Shown piece after piece: positions 26,233 through 34,530 of a DNA stretch of 64,000 nt. The position numbers and the translations under genes were made by a program. Source of the DNA: F-183 sp964627455 (GTDB lineage Bacteria > Acidobacteriota > Terriglobia > Bryobacterales > Bryobacteraceae); assembly GCA_964627455.1 (NCBI GenBank), contig CAZVKC010000019.1, positions 39,296 to 103,295 on the forward strand, written 5' to 3'. Below the pieces are notes generated by a model. The model searched no databases and was not told the DNA's origin. It was given only the letters and a program-made list of their open reading frames with translations. Each line of letters begins with the position of its first letter. Position 1 is the first letter of the stretch.

Positions 26233-27252
26233 TCAGGGAGTTCCGCGCGCGCCGAGTTTGATGCCCCCAAAGCGGAATTCCGCGTCCTCAACCCGGTTGC
26301 CCTGCAGGACCCTGGCGTCCGCCACAAACCCCGGCGCGACCGGATTCCCGAAGCGCAGGTCGAACAACTGGACCCGCGTGGAACCTTCGGGCGACGGCAT
26401 CGGGGTCACGCGCCACAACTGCCACTGGCTGAAATCGGTGAAGACGCGGAATGGCTCGGTCGCCTTCGCGGCTTCGATTTCCGGCGTGAGTTGCGGCTTG
26501 TAAAAGATCCGGCCGGCGGTGGGGTCGAACTCCTGCATGAGATCGACCGACGACACCCAGTACGATCCGGGCAGTTCGACGACGGCGGTCCAGCGCAGCG
26601 GATTCGCCATTTCGGGAAATGCGCCCACGCGTCGCGGCGTCTCGCCGTTGTAGATCCGCGCGTTGAGCACTTCGATCGCCCGCTCGTGCGCCACGTAGCG
26701 GCCGGAGTTGTAGGCGACGATGAACAGCAGCGCGAAGATCGCCCAGCCCTGCCCCGGCGTGGTTTTTGCGCCGATCTCACTGCTCACCAGCGAACTGATG
26801 TACGGCGCACCGACGGCGAGGGTGAGCACAGCCCAAATCCACGGATCGATCACGAAGGTGATGTTCAACGCCAGCCATTCCGACGACATCGGCAACAAGG
26901 CGCGGATGCCGTAAGCATTGGTCCAGTCGAGCAGGATGTGGCTCGCCACGCCGATGATGGATGCAAAATACGCCCATCCCCAGTGAAAATCCTTCTTGTA
27001 GAAGAGCCGCGTGATCAACACCGGCAGGATGGCGACGAGCGGCACGAAGAACCACGAATGCGTAAACCCGCGGTGGTAGCGAAGGTGCGCCAGCGATCCG
27101 CCGATCCACGAGATCGTATCGATGTCGGGTCCATTGGCGGCGAGCATCATCAGCAGGCTAGCGCCCGGCGTGAGACGGTTCAATCCCGCGCGGGAAAGCA
27201 TCAGGCCAACGAGCGTGTGGGTCGGGTTATCCAAAGCGGCATGGTAGCGCAC
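26233..27252 (-). CDS. DUF457 (YdjM-like) membrane metal-dependent hydrolase
   Basis: 339 residues. The N-terminal ~160 residues match DUF457 membrane proteins: NPTHTLVGLMLSR, NGPDIDTI, HRGFTHSW and HILLDWTNAYG, whose His/Asp residues are proposed metal ligands, set among ~5 membrane helices. The C-terminal ~170 residues form a soluble domain with strand-rich text ending FGGIKLGARGTP. Start is GTG 27252, with TTTAGGAGA upstream as RBS (10-base spacing). It diverges from blaI; a dyad lies in the shared 74-bp gap. Reaction unknown. Confidence 0.82.
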   Translation of the reverse strand: MRYHAALDNPTHTLVGLMLSRAGLNRLTPGASLLMMLAANGPDIDTISWIGGSLAHLRYHRGFTHSWFFVPLVAILPVLITRLFYKKDFHWGWAYFASIIGVASHILLDWTNAYGIRALLPMSSEWLALNITFVIDPWIWAVLTLAVGAPYISSLVSSEIGAKTTPGQGWAIFALLFIVAYNSGRYVAHERAIEVLNARIYNGETPRRVGAFPEMANPLRWTAVVELPGSYWVSSVDLMQEFDPTAGRIFYKPQLTPEIEAAKATEPFRVFTDFSQWQLWRVTPMPSPEGSTRVQLFDLRFGNPVAPGFVADARVLQGNRVEDAEFRFGGIKLGARGTP

Positions 27253-27265
27253 CGCGGGATGTCTC

Positions 27266-27277
27266 CTAAAGTTTTAG
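27266..27277. promoter_or_regulatory. Dyad CTAA-N4-TTAG, upstream copy (candidate BlaI-family operator)
   Basis: CTAAAGTTTTAG, a fully symmetric 12-mer just upstream of the TTGACA box of blaI and 14 bp from the DUF457 start. It shares the CTAA-N4-TTAG form with the site at 27309-27320; the centres are 43 bp apart, about four helical turns. Part of one arm also serves as the RBS of the DUF457 gene. Confidence 0.55.
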
Positions 27278-27307
27278 TTGACAGGCGGCGCCTTTCGCGC
27301 GCATACT
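27278..27307 (+). promoter_or_regulatory. Promoter of blaI-blaR1
   Basis: A consensus -35 TTGACA (27278-27283) is followed after 18 bp by CATACT (27302-27307) as -10. Transcription would begin within the downstream dyad, giving a short leader before ATG 27327. Confidence 0.6.
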
Positions 27308-27323
27308 CCTAATTGTTTAGGAG
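27306..27323. promoter_or_regulatory. Perfect palindrome CTCCTAA-TTGT-TTAGGAG (candidate operator) over -10/+1
   Basis: Seven-base arms and a four-base centre covering the -10 box and the predicted start point of blaI. The right arm contains the RBS (TTTAGGAGAAC before ATG). Autoregulation by a BlaI-type dimer is the usual arrangement. The left arm is not needed for a ribosome site, so symmetry is more than an RBS by-product. Confidence 0.6.
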
Positions 27324-27326
27324 AAC

Positions 27327-27713
27327 ATGCCCCGATCGACGCGCCAGGGGACGCTCACGCCCCTCGAACTCGAACTCATGAAGGTGCTCTGGGACCTCGG
27401 CTCCGGCACAGTGCAAGCCGTCCAGGACAAGCTTCCCGGCGAACGCCTCGCCTACACCACCGTCCAGACGATGCTCAACGTCCTCGCGACCAAAGGCAAA
27501 GTGAAGCGCGTCCTCAAGGACCGTGCGTATATCTACCGGCCCGCCGTCTCGCGGACCCAGGCCGTATCCGCCACCATGCGCGATCTCATCGACCGCATGT
27601 TCGGAGGTTCGGCCGAAGCTCTGGTGATGGGCCTGCTCGAGACGCGCCACCTGACGCCGGAAAAACTCGCCGAACTGCAGAAGAAGGTCGAGGCGCAGAA
27701 GAAGCATGAATGA
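27327..27713 (+). CDS. blaI: BlaI/MecI-family transcriptional repressor
   Basis: 128 residues. N-terminal winged helix: LTPLELELMKVLWDLGSGTVQAVQDKL with recognition helix YTTVQTMLNVLATKGKV and the wing RVLKDRAYIYRPAV. The C-terminal helices mediate dimerisation; the FGGSAEALVMGLLE segment is where BlaI proteins are normally cut after induction (between helices, not provable here). RBS TAGGAGA is 5 bases before ATG 27327. It overlaps blaR1 by 8 bp. No beta-lactamase gene is in the window, so the regulon is unknown; acidobacteria often carry many such pairs. Confidence 0.92.
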   Translation: MPRSTRQGTLTPLELELMKVLWDLGSGTVQAVQDKLPGERLAYTTVQTMLNVLATKGKVKRVLKDRAYIYRPAVSRTQAVSATMRDLIDRMFGGSAEALVMGLLETRHLTPEKLAELQKKVEAQKKHE

Positions 27714-28893
27714 GTTCCCGCTACGCCTGCTGATCAACGCCGCCTGGCAGGTCCCGCTCATCGCCGCGATGTGCTGGTGCATCACGCGCCCGCTGCGCCG
27801 CTGGCCCGCGTCGTGGTCCGTCGCCGCATGGCGCGCTGCGTGGATCCTCGCCATCGCGGTTCCACTCGCGACCTCCACCTGGACTCTGCCGGCCGCCGTC
27901 GCGGAACCCTTCCGCATCCTGGCCACCAGCACGCCGCTGCTCACCGGAATCCCGGCGTCTCAAAGCGGATCCGCCGTCACACCCTGGCTGTTCGTACTCT
28001 ATGCCGCCTTCGTCGCAATGCGCGCCATGAGCCTGTTCCTCGCCTGGCGACGACTGCGGGACCTCGACGAGTCCGCCATCACTGTGCCGCTCACGTTCGG
28101 ATTCCGCTATCCGCGGATCCTCTTTCCAACCCGCTTCCGCACGCACGCGCCCGAAGACGCACAGCGAGCCGCGATGGCCCACGAACAGGCGCACATCGAA
28201 CATCGCGACTATCTCTTCCAACTGCTGCTCGAAGCCGCCACGATACCCGTTTCGTTTCATCCCGTCTTCCTGTGGATCCGCCGCCGCACGCTCGAAGCCG
28301 TCGAGATGCGCTGCGACGAGACCGCGGCGATCACGGCTTTCGCAGGCGACTTCCGCACCTACGCCGCGGCTCTGCTCGAAGCAGCGCGTGTGCTGGGACC
28401 CGAACTTCCACGCGTTCCCCGCCTCGCCGCAACCTTTCACACCAACAACACCTTCGAGGATCGGATCCTGAATCTCATGCAAATCAAACTCATCCCCAAC
28501 AAATGGCGCGGCGCTGCTGCCGTGCTCACTCTCTGCCTTGCCGGAACATTCGCCGTAGGACTTTCCGCCACGATCGCCGCGGCCCAGCAAGCGACGGAAA
28601 AGGCCTACCGCGTCGGCGAGGACGGCGTGACCTCGCCGAAACTCACGACGCGTATCGAGCCCAAGTACCCGAGCGTCCCCGAAGATCAGAAGATTGAAGG
28701 AACCGTGGTCCTGTCGCTCGAAATCAACAAAGACGGCACGGCCGAGAACATCAGAATCGTCCGCACACTCGCGCCGCTGTTCGATGAATCCGCCATCGAC
28801 GCGCTAAAACAGTGGAAGTTCGAACCCGGCAAGCGCAACGGCGAAGCCGTGCGAGTGAAAGCGACAGTCGAAGTAAACTTCCGCCGTGTGTAG
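27706..28893 (+). CDS. blaR1: BlaR1/MecR1-like M56 membrane metalloprotease with TonB-like C-terminus
   Basis: 395 residues. Four N-terminal membrane helices, with the M56 zinc motif HEQAHIEHRDYLF (HExxH) in the cytoplasmic loop and downstream EMRCDETA supplying the third ligand. A later helix (AAVLTLCLAGTFAVGLSATIA) leads to a periplasmic domain of TonB_C type: PKYPSVPEDQKIEGTVVLSLEI and DALKQWKFEPGKRNG. The penicillin-binding sensor of true BlaR1 is absent. Expected role: cleave the BlaI repressor in response to an envelope signal. Overlap with blaI (8 bp) indicates translational coupling. Confidence 0.88.
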   Translation: MNEFPLRLLINAAWQVPLIAAMCWCITRPLRRWPASWSVAAWRAAWILAIAVPLATSTWTLPAAVAEPFRILATSTPLLTGIPASQSGSAVTPWLFVLYAAFVAMRAMSLFLAWRRLRDLDESAITVPLTFGFRYPRILFPTRFRTHAPEDAQRAAMAHEQAHIEHRDYLFQLLLEAATIPVSFHPVFLWIRRRTLEAVEMRCDETAAITAFAGDFRTYAAALLEAARVLGPELPRVPRLAATFHTNNTFEDRILNLMQIKLIPNKWRGAAAVLTLCLAGTFAVGLSATIAAAQQATEKAYRVGEDGVTSPKLTTRIEPKYPSVPEDQKIEGTVVLSLEINKDGTAENIRIVRTLAPLFDESAIDALKQWKFEPGKRNGEAVRVKATVEVNFRRV

Positions 28894-28930
28894 GCCAACG
28901 TCACGCCGCCCGCTACAGTAGTACAGGCGG

Positions 28931-30241
28931 ATGCAGCAGCAGAACAGACAACGATTCATTGGCCTCGATTTCGGCACGACCAACAGCAGCCTCGCAGTTT
29001 ATGATCCCGGTTCCGGCCGCGTCGAAACCGCCAGGTTCCGCGCGGCCGGCGACACGTTCACCGAAGCCTATCGAAGCGTCCTCTACTTCGAAGCGCCGCA
29101 ACCCGGCAAACGCCCCACTGGACTCAAAGGCAGCAACACGCTCGCCGGACCGCTCGCCATTCAGCAGTACCTCGACGCCGAAAACAAAGGCCGGCTCATT
29201 CAGTCGATCAAGTCCTTCGCCACCAGCCGCGTCTTCTCCGCGACCAACATTTTCGGCCGCATGTACGCTTTCGAAGAACTCGTCGCGTTGATCGTCAAGC
29301 GCCTCGTTGCGGAAGCCGAGCAGCAGTTCGGACCCATCGGCAAGTCCGTCACCGTCGGCCGCCCGGTGCGATTCGCCGGCGCCGAGCGTGAAGAGGACGA
29401 AGCCTTCGCCCTCAGCCGCATTCGCAAAGCCCTCGAAATCGCCGGCTTCGAAGAGATCCGCTTCGAATTCGAACCCATCGGCGCCGCCTTCCACTACGAG
29501 CAGAACCTCGACCATGACGAGCTCGTCCTCATCGGCGACTTCGGAGGCGGCACCAGCGACTTCTCGCTCATCCGCGTCGGACCCAACGCCGCGCGCGATC
29601 CGCACCGCATCCTCGGCACCGAAGGCGTCGGACTCGCCGGCGACGCTTTCGACGCCCGCATCATTCGCCATCTCGTATCCCCGCGTCTCGGCGAAGGCAC
29701 GACCTACCATTCCTTCGGCAAGGACCTGCCCGTCCCCGCCTGGGTCTTCGCCAAGCTTGAACGCTGGCATCACCTGTCGTTCCTCAAAACCAGCGAGACG
29801 CTGCAAATGCTGCAGTCGATCCGCGTCATGGCCGACGAACCGGACCGCATCAACGCGCTCATCTTCCTCATCGAGAACGATCTCGGATACCCGTTGCATC
29901 AGGCTGTGCAGCGCACCAAACTCGATCTGTCCCGCGAGACCGTATCGCGGTTCCACTTCGTCGATGGCGATGTCGACATCGATCTCAAAGTCCCGCGCGA
30001 GTATTTCGAAAATTGGATCGCCCCCGACGTGCAGGCAATCCGCGATTGTGTCGATCGCCTTCTCGCCGCGACCGGCGTCGATCCCAAGGCAATCGATCGG
30101 GTCTTCCTCACCGGCGGTACGTCGTTCGTCCCGGTAGTCCGCTCCATCTTCGAAGAACGGTTCGGCCTGGCGAAAATCTCCGGCGGCGGCGAATTCACTT
30201 CCGTCGCGAATGGCCTTTCCCGCTGCGCCGCCGTGGATTAG
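28931..30241 (+). CDS. Hsp70-family protein (YegD-like)
   Basis: 436 residues: an actin-like ATPase without the substrate-binding domain of DnaK. Phosphate loops: FIGLDFGTTNSSLAVY, LIGDFGGGTSDFSLIRV and the adenosine motif VFLTGGTSFVPVVRSIF. The length and the FGRMYAFEELV/GRPVRFAG stretch match the YegD group. Start ATG 28931, 37 bp after blaR1, weak RBS. The final 4 bp overlap the convergent TonB receptor gene. Client unknown. Confidence 0.88.
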   Translation: MQQQNRQRFIGLDFGTTNSSLAVYDPGSGRVETARFRAAGDTFTEAYRSVLYFEAPQPGKRPTGLKGSNTLAGPLAIQQYLDAENKGRLIQSIKSFATSRVFSATNIFGRMYAFEELVALIVKRLVAEAEQQFGPIGKSVTVGRPVRFAGAEREEDEAFALSRIRKALEIAGFEEIRFEFEPIGAAFHYEQNLDHDELVLIGDFGGGTSDFSLIRVGPNAARDPHRILGTEGVGLAGDAFDARIIRHLVSPRLGEGTTYHSFGKDLPVPAWVFAKLERWHHLSFLKTSETLQMLQSIRVMADEPDRINALIFLIENDLGYPLHQAVQRTKLDLSRETVSRFHFVDGDVDIDLKVPREYFENWIAPDVQAIRDCVDRLLAATGVDPKAIDRVFLTGGTSFVPVVRSIFEERFGLAKISGGGEFTSVANGLSRCAAVD

Positions 30242-32892
30242 AAACTCAGCCGCAGCACGAACCGGAACGATCGCCCGTCGTTGAGCGTGTTGGTGATTAC
30301 CCCGAAGTTCGGATCCGTCAGCGTGAAACCGGGTTCCGCGAACTGCGGTGTATTGGTCAGGTTGTTGGACTCTACGCGAAACAACAACGCCCGCTCTTTC
30401 GGCAGTTTCCACTGTCCCGACAGCGACGCGTTCAAATTACGAATCGGCCCCCGTCGAAACGTGTTGCGGCCGATATTGCCGCGCTCGTCGCCCGGCCGGA
30501 TGAATCCGAAAGCGGAACGAGGCAGCAACTGTCGCGAACGGTCCGGATGATCGATCACGTTGCCCAACACCGAAGGGTCAAGCACGTTGGGGCGGTCGCC
30601 GCTCATCCCGTCGACATTGCCGAATCCCGGCGCGTCCGAACCCGTGTTCAGGCTGAACGGCGTGCCGGATTTCGCCAGGGTCACCGTATTGAAGTTCCAC
30701 CGCCCGAACTTCCGCCCGGGGATCGCGTAATTGATGCGCGCCAGAAACGCGTTCGGCGAATCAAACCGCGACAACCCGCGCAGGTCGCCATGATTCACAT
30801 ACTCGCCCTGGCTGCGATTCTTGAACGAATCATTGTCATTGGCGGTGTTCGTGTAATCGGATCCCGTATCGATCGCCTTGCTGAACCAGTACGAAACATC
30901 CGCGTTCACACCATGAAACGACGGGATCAACAACGACGTGCGAAACGCATCGAAATACGCCCGGCCGCCGTTGGTCACGCGGCGGATCTCCGAATACCGC
31001 TTGTCCACGCGCCGCTGATCCACGGTCGCGGTCGTCAGATCGAGGCCCGGCGTCGGATGCGCGCGATTCAGATACCAGTGATGCAGCAGCTTCAGCGAGC
31101 GCGATCCGACATAACCGGTCTGCAAACGCCAGCCGCGCTTCGGTTCCAGTTCCCAGTTGAAGTTGTACTGCTGCGAGTACGGGCTCACCAGATCGGACGA
31201 GTAATCGTACAGCACCGACCGCACGTTGTCGCTCATCGAGGCCAGCGGATTCAACAAGTCCGGATTCTGGATCACCAACTTGCGGTTCAGCGGACCATTG
31301 AAGCGGATCTGCTGGAACGTCACCGGGAAGATTTCGCCGTAGTGCCAGCCGTAGCCCGTGCGAACCACGCCCCACGACTTCGGCAGCCGGTATGCGATGC
31401 CGAGATTCGGTCCGAAATTGTTGTTGTCGCTGTAGTACGGCAGTTGATTGAGGTTGTTGACCTCGGTCGGACGCGAAATCGGGCGGTAGCCAAGGCCGTA
31501 CGCGATCGTGAGCTTCTGCGTCGCCTGCCACTTATCGCCGGCGTAGAACCAGTTGTCCCAATTGCGGAACCCCCGGTAGATCTCGCCGATCCCGATAAAA
31601 TACGTGAGCGGGATCCCCAGCCGCAGGTTCGTCATCGCATCGTTGCCGAATGCGTTCGAGAATTGCAGCGCACCCAGATGCGCGTCGGATTCGCGGCCAT
31701 TCATCTGCCGCCGCATCAACTCGAAACCCGCGCTGAACTGGTGCGTACCGCCGACGCGCCGCACCTGCCCCGCGGTCTTGAACAGATTCTGCGCACGATC
31801 AATCGGAATCGCGTTCTGCGGATTCAACTGCGTCAGCACATTGCTCACGAAAATCTGCGGACCGATGTTGTTCTTCTCCGGCACGATGATCGAACCCGTG
31901 CGTTCGAAGCGGTAGCCCAGCGAAGTCGTTGTCCGCGCGGAAACCGCCCGGTTCCAAGTCAGCCCCGCGCGATGCGAACGCGTCGTGGTGTCCGGATTCT
32001 GTCCCTTCACCAGTTGGAACGCGATCACCTTCTGCGCGATCCAGCTATACGACGCGACAATCTGATCCTTCTGCCCCAGCCGCTGATCGATCCGCGCGTT
32101 CCAGTTGTTGTTGTCGACGCTCTGGGGCGAATTCGTGTTCACCATGCGAGGATCGATGTCCGTGCGGTTCGGCAGCACGTTCGGATACGCATCGAGCACT
32201 CGCTGTACCCACGCACGAACCTGCGGATCCGTCGCCAGCGGGGTCCGCTCGGACGCGAGCGGCGCCAGGATATTGCCGTTCACCATGCCGCGGATCCGCT
32301 GCAGGCTGCCATCGAGCGAGAACGTCGCGCCGCGCCAGAGTCCCCCGGAAAGCTGCGCCGACGCCTGGTTCTCACGCGCGGGCGGAACTCCGCCGACCTG
32401 GAAGAAACTCCGCGCCGAAGTCACGGAATTGAGGTGACCCCATTCCAGGTTGCCGTGCCATCCCGCCCGCGCAACGAACGGGTTCAGGATCGACGCGGAA
32501 CCCGGAGTTCCGAACTCAGACCCGAAATAATTCTTCTCCGGCGAGAACTCCGACACGATCGTCGCCGTCACACCCAGCCGCTGGTTGATCTCTTTCAGCG
32601 CATTGTTGTCGATCAGATTGAACTGGACGTTCTCGTTACGCCGGCTCTCGCCCGACTTCGAGTCGGTCTGCCCGAGCAGGTTGAGGGACGTCCGGTTGGC
32701 GCTCGCCCCGCCCCCGCTCGACGCATCCGCCTCCGGCGCCTCGGGTCGGACCGCCGGCGCCGCAGTCTCCGATTTGGCAGGCGTCTGTCCGTCGGCAGGA
32801 GCCTGCTGGGTAAATACAGTAAGGATAATTACACAACTAAGCAACACGGGGGAATACCAGCATATCAAAACGTAGCGTTTCAACCACGACAA
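30238..32892 (-). CDS. TonB-dependent receptor-like outer membrane protein (Oar-like barrel)
   Basis: 884 residues. A long N-terminal hydrophobic segment acts as signal, followed by a Pro/Ala/Ser-rich linker. The rest is a strand-rich barrel with repeated aromatic-alternating strands (e.g. TTTSLGYRFERTGS, WQATQKLTIAYGLGYRPIS, YNFNWELEPKRGWRLQTGYVG) and the terminal Phe strand RSFRFVLRLSF, as required for BAM insertion. The usual carboxypeptidase-regulatory domain of Oar proteins is missing and no TonB box is clear. The frame opens with TTG 32892, but the start is uncertain. Ligand unknown. Divergent from lpxC. Confidence 0.78.
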   Translation of the reverse strand: MSWLKRYVLICWYSPVLLSCVIILTVFTQQAPADGQTPAKSETAAPAVRPEAPEADASSGGGASANRTSLNLLGQTDSKSGESRRNENVQFNLIDNNALKEINQRLGVTATIVSEFSPEKNYFGSEFGTPGSASILNPFVARAGWHGNLEWGHLNSVTSARSFFQVGGVPPARENQASAQLSGGLWRGATFSLDGSLQRIRGMVNGNILAPLASERTPLATDPQVRAWVQRVLDAYPNVLPNRTDIDPRMVNTNSPQSVDNNNWNARIDQRLGQKDQIVASYSWIAQKVIAFQLVKGQNPDTTTRSHRAGLTWNRAVSARTTTSLGYRFERTGSIIVPEKNNIGPQIFVSNVLTQLNPQNAIPIDRAQNLFKTAGQVRRVGGTHQFSAGFELMRRQMNGRESDAHLGALQFSNAFGNDAMTNLRLGIPLTYFIGIGEIYRGFRNWDNWFYAGDKWQATQKLTIAYGLGYRPISRPTEVNNLNQLPYYSDNNNFGPNLGIAYRLPKSWGVVRTGYGWHYGEIFPVTFQQIRFNGPLNRKLVIQNPDLLNPLASMSDNVRSVLYDYSSDLVSPYSQQYNFNWELEPKRGWRLQTGYVGSRSLKLLHHWYLNRAHPTPGLDLTTATVDQRRVDKRYSEIRRVTNGGRAYFDAFRTSLLIPSFHGVNADVSYWFSKAIDTGSDYTNTANDNDSFKNRSQGEYVNHGDLRGLSRFDSPNAFLARINYAIPGRKFGRWNFNTVTLAKSGTPFSLNTGSDAPGFGNVDGMSGDRPNVLDPSVLGNVIDHPDRSRQLLPRSAFGFIRPGDERGNIGRNTFRRGPIRNLNASLSGQWKLPKERALLFRVESNNLTNTPQFAEPGFTLTDPNFGVITNTLNDGRSFRFVLRLSF

Positions 32893-33027
32893 ACGAAACC
32901 ATGTGTATCATTTTCGCAACAGTGAATCCGAAACAAGTCCTTATAAATCAAAAGGGTAGAAATAGGAACTTCCCGCTGATACAATGTGTTTTGGTTTTGT
33001 GTGTCCACTCCTCCTGGAGGCTGTCGC

Positions 33028-33954
33028 TTGAAATATGAATCGACAGTCCAGCGCCCCGTCGCCACGTCGGGCGTAGGACTTCACCACGGCGTCCCCGTCA
33101 ATCTCAGGATCCTCCCCGCCCCTCCCGGAACGGGAATCGTCTTCCTCAGGACCGACCTCAACAACTTCGCCATCCCGGCCAGTTGGAAATTTGTGCAGCG
33201 TGTCAGCTACGCAACCAGCCTGATGCGCCGTTCCGTACTGATCTCGACGACGGAACACCTGCTGAGCGTATTCTATTCCATGGGCATCGATAATGCTTAT
33301 GTCGAGATCGACAACCTCGAAGTGCCCATCCTGGACGGCAGCGGCGAACCCTTCGTTCGCCTGATCGAAGAAGCCGGCATCCAGACCTCCCGCAAGCGCA
33401 AGAAGTTCCTGCGGATCCTCCGCCCCGTCTCCGTCGAAGGCAACGGCAAGCGCATCACGATCCTCCCCAGCGATTCCTTCCAACTCACCTGCGATATCTT
33501 CTTTAACCATCCGCTCGTCGGCCACCAGACCGTCGACATGGAAGTCACGCCGCAGAACTACGCCAACGAACTTGCCCCCGCGCGGACCTTCGGCTTCGAG
33601 TACGAACTCGACCAGATGCGCAACATGGGCCTCATCCGCGGCGCTTCGCTCGAAAACGCCGTCTGCTTCGACCAAACCAGCGTCCTCAACCCCGGCGGAC
33701 TCCGGTTCCCCGACGAGTGCTGCCGCCACAAGGCGCTCGACCTCATCGGCGACCTCGCCCTCATCGGCCGCCCCCTGCTGGGTCGCGTGATCGCAGAACG
33801 CGCCGGACACGCCATGCACGTCGCGCTCGTCGCGAAAATCATGTCGGATCCGAGCTTGTACGAGATCGTGACGCTCGACCAGCACCAGGAAGAAGCCGCC
33901 GCCCGTTCCACCCCGATCGCAGCGACCGCGGCAGCCGCCTCCGCCATCGCGTGA
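33028..33954 (+). CDS. lpxC: UDP-3-O-acyl-N-acetylglucosamine deacetylase
   Basis: Committed step of lipid A synthesis. Motifs: SGVGLHHGVPVNLRILPA, zinc His in TTEHLLSVFYSMGIDNAYVEID, LDGSGEPFV, LAPARTFGF, zinc ligands in RHKALDLIGDLAL and the catalytic His in AGHAMHVAL. Start TTG 33028 (giving KYESTVQRPV) is fixed by a GGAGG ribosome site seven bases upstream; extending to 32986 would translate the RBS. 308 residues, standard. The stop overlaps the GTG start of pgsA (GTGA), so the two are translationally coupled. Confidence 0.94.
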   Translation: MKYESTVQRPVATSGVGLHHGVPVNLRILPAPPGTGIVFLRTDLNNFAIPASWKFVQRVSYATSLMRRSVLISTTEHLLSVFYSMGIDNAYVEIDNLEVPILDGSGEPFVRLIEEAGIQTSRKRKKFLRILRPVSVEGNGKRITILPSDSFQLTCDIFFNHPLVGHQTVDMEVTPQNYANELAPARTFGFEYELDQMRNMGLIRGASLENAVCFDQTSVLNPGGLRFPDECCRHKALDLIGDLALIGRPLLGRVIAERAGHAMHVALVAKIMSDPSLYEIVTLDQHQEEAAARSTPIAATAAAASAIA

Positions 33955-34499
33955 TTCGCCAGATTCCGAACCTCATCACCGGATTGCGGCTGGTTCTGCT
34001 GCCGGTGGTCTGGTATTACATCTGGCAGCGCGAGTACGAACTCGCCCTTCTCGTCGGATTCTTCGCCAGCGCCTCGGACGCCGTGGACGGCTGGCTCGCC
34101 CGGCGCCTCAAGGCCGAAAGCCGCTTCGGAGCCATCGCCGATCCCATCGCCGACAAACTGCTCCTCAGCGGATCCTACGCGACCTTCTGGATCGCCCGCG
34201 AGATCCCCTCGTGGATCTGCGCGATTGTCATCGGCCGTGACCTTCTCATTCTTCTGGTCGCCATCCTCGTCTGGAAATTCTCCACCGTGCGCGACTTCCC
34301 GCCGTCGGTCTGGGGCAAACTCTCGACCTTCATCCAGATCATCACCGGCCTCGTCATCCTCGTCAACCGCTCGCTCGGCGGCGACATCTATATCCACCGC
34401 ATCGAGCCCTGGGCGCTCTATCTCTGCGCTGCCGTCACCCTCTTCAGCGGCTGCCATTACGCCTGGACCGTCTACCGCCGCCTGACCGCTGCGCGCTAA
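33951..34499 (+). CDS. pgsA: CDP-diacylglycerol-glycerol-3-phosphate 3-phosphatidyltransferase-like enzyme
   Basis: 182 residues, about four membrane helices. The CDP-alcohol phosphatidyltransferase signature is complete: DAVDGWLARRL..GAIADPIADK (D-x2-D-G-x2-A-R..G-x3-D-x3-D). Start GTG 33951 overlaps the lpxC stop by 4 bp; upstream in-frame sequence lies within lpxC and is not family-like. The product probably makes phosphatidylglycerophosphate, consistent with coupling to lpxC in envelope lipid synthesis, although cardiolipin- or PI-type head groups cannot be excluded. Confidence 0.87.
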   Translation: MIRQIPNLITGLRLVLLPVVWYYIWQREYELALLVGFFASASDAVDGWLARRLKAESRFGAIADPIADKLLLSGSYATFWIAREIPSWICAIVIGRDLLILLVAILVWKFSTVRDFPPSVWGKLSTFIQIITGLVILVNRSLGGDIYIHRIEPWALYLCAAVTLFSGCHYAWTVYRRLTAAR

Positions 34500-34530
34500 C
34501 ACCCGGTTACACTGGAGTTTTCACAGACAC

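Noticed and set aside
30013..32925. 970-codon plus-strand frame opposite the TonB receptor
   Set aside because: Low-complexity Arg/Val/His composition, no start signal; antisense shadow of the barrel gene.
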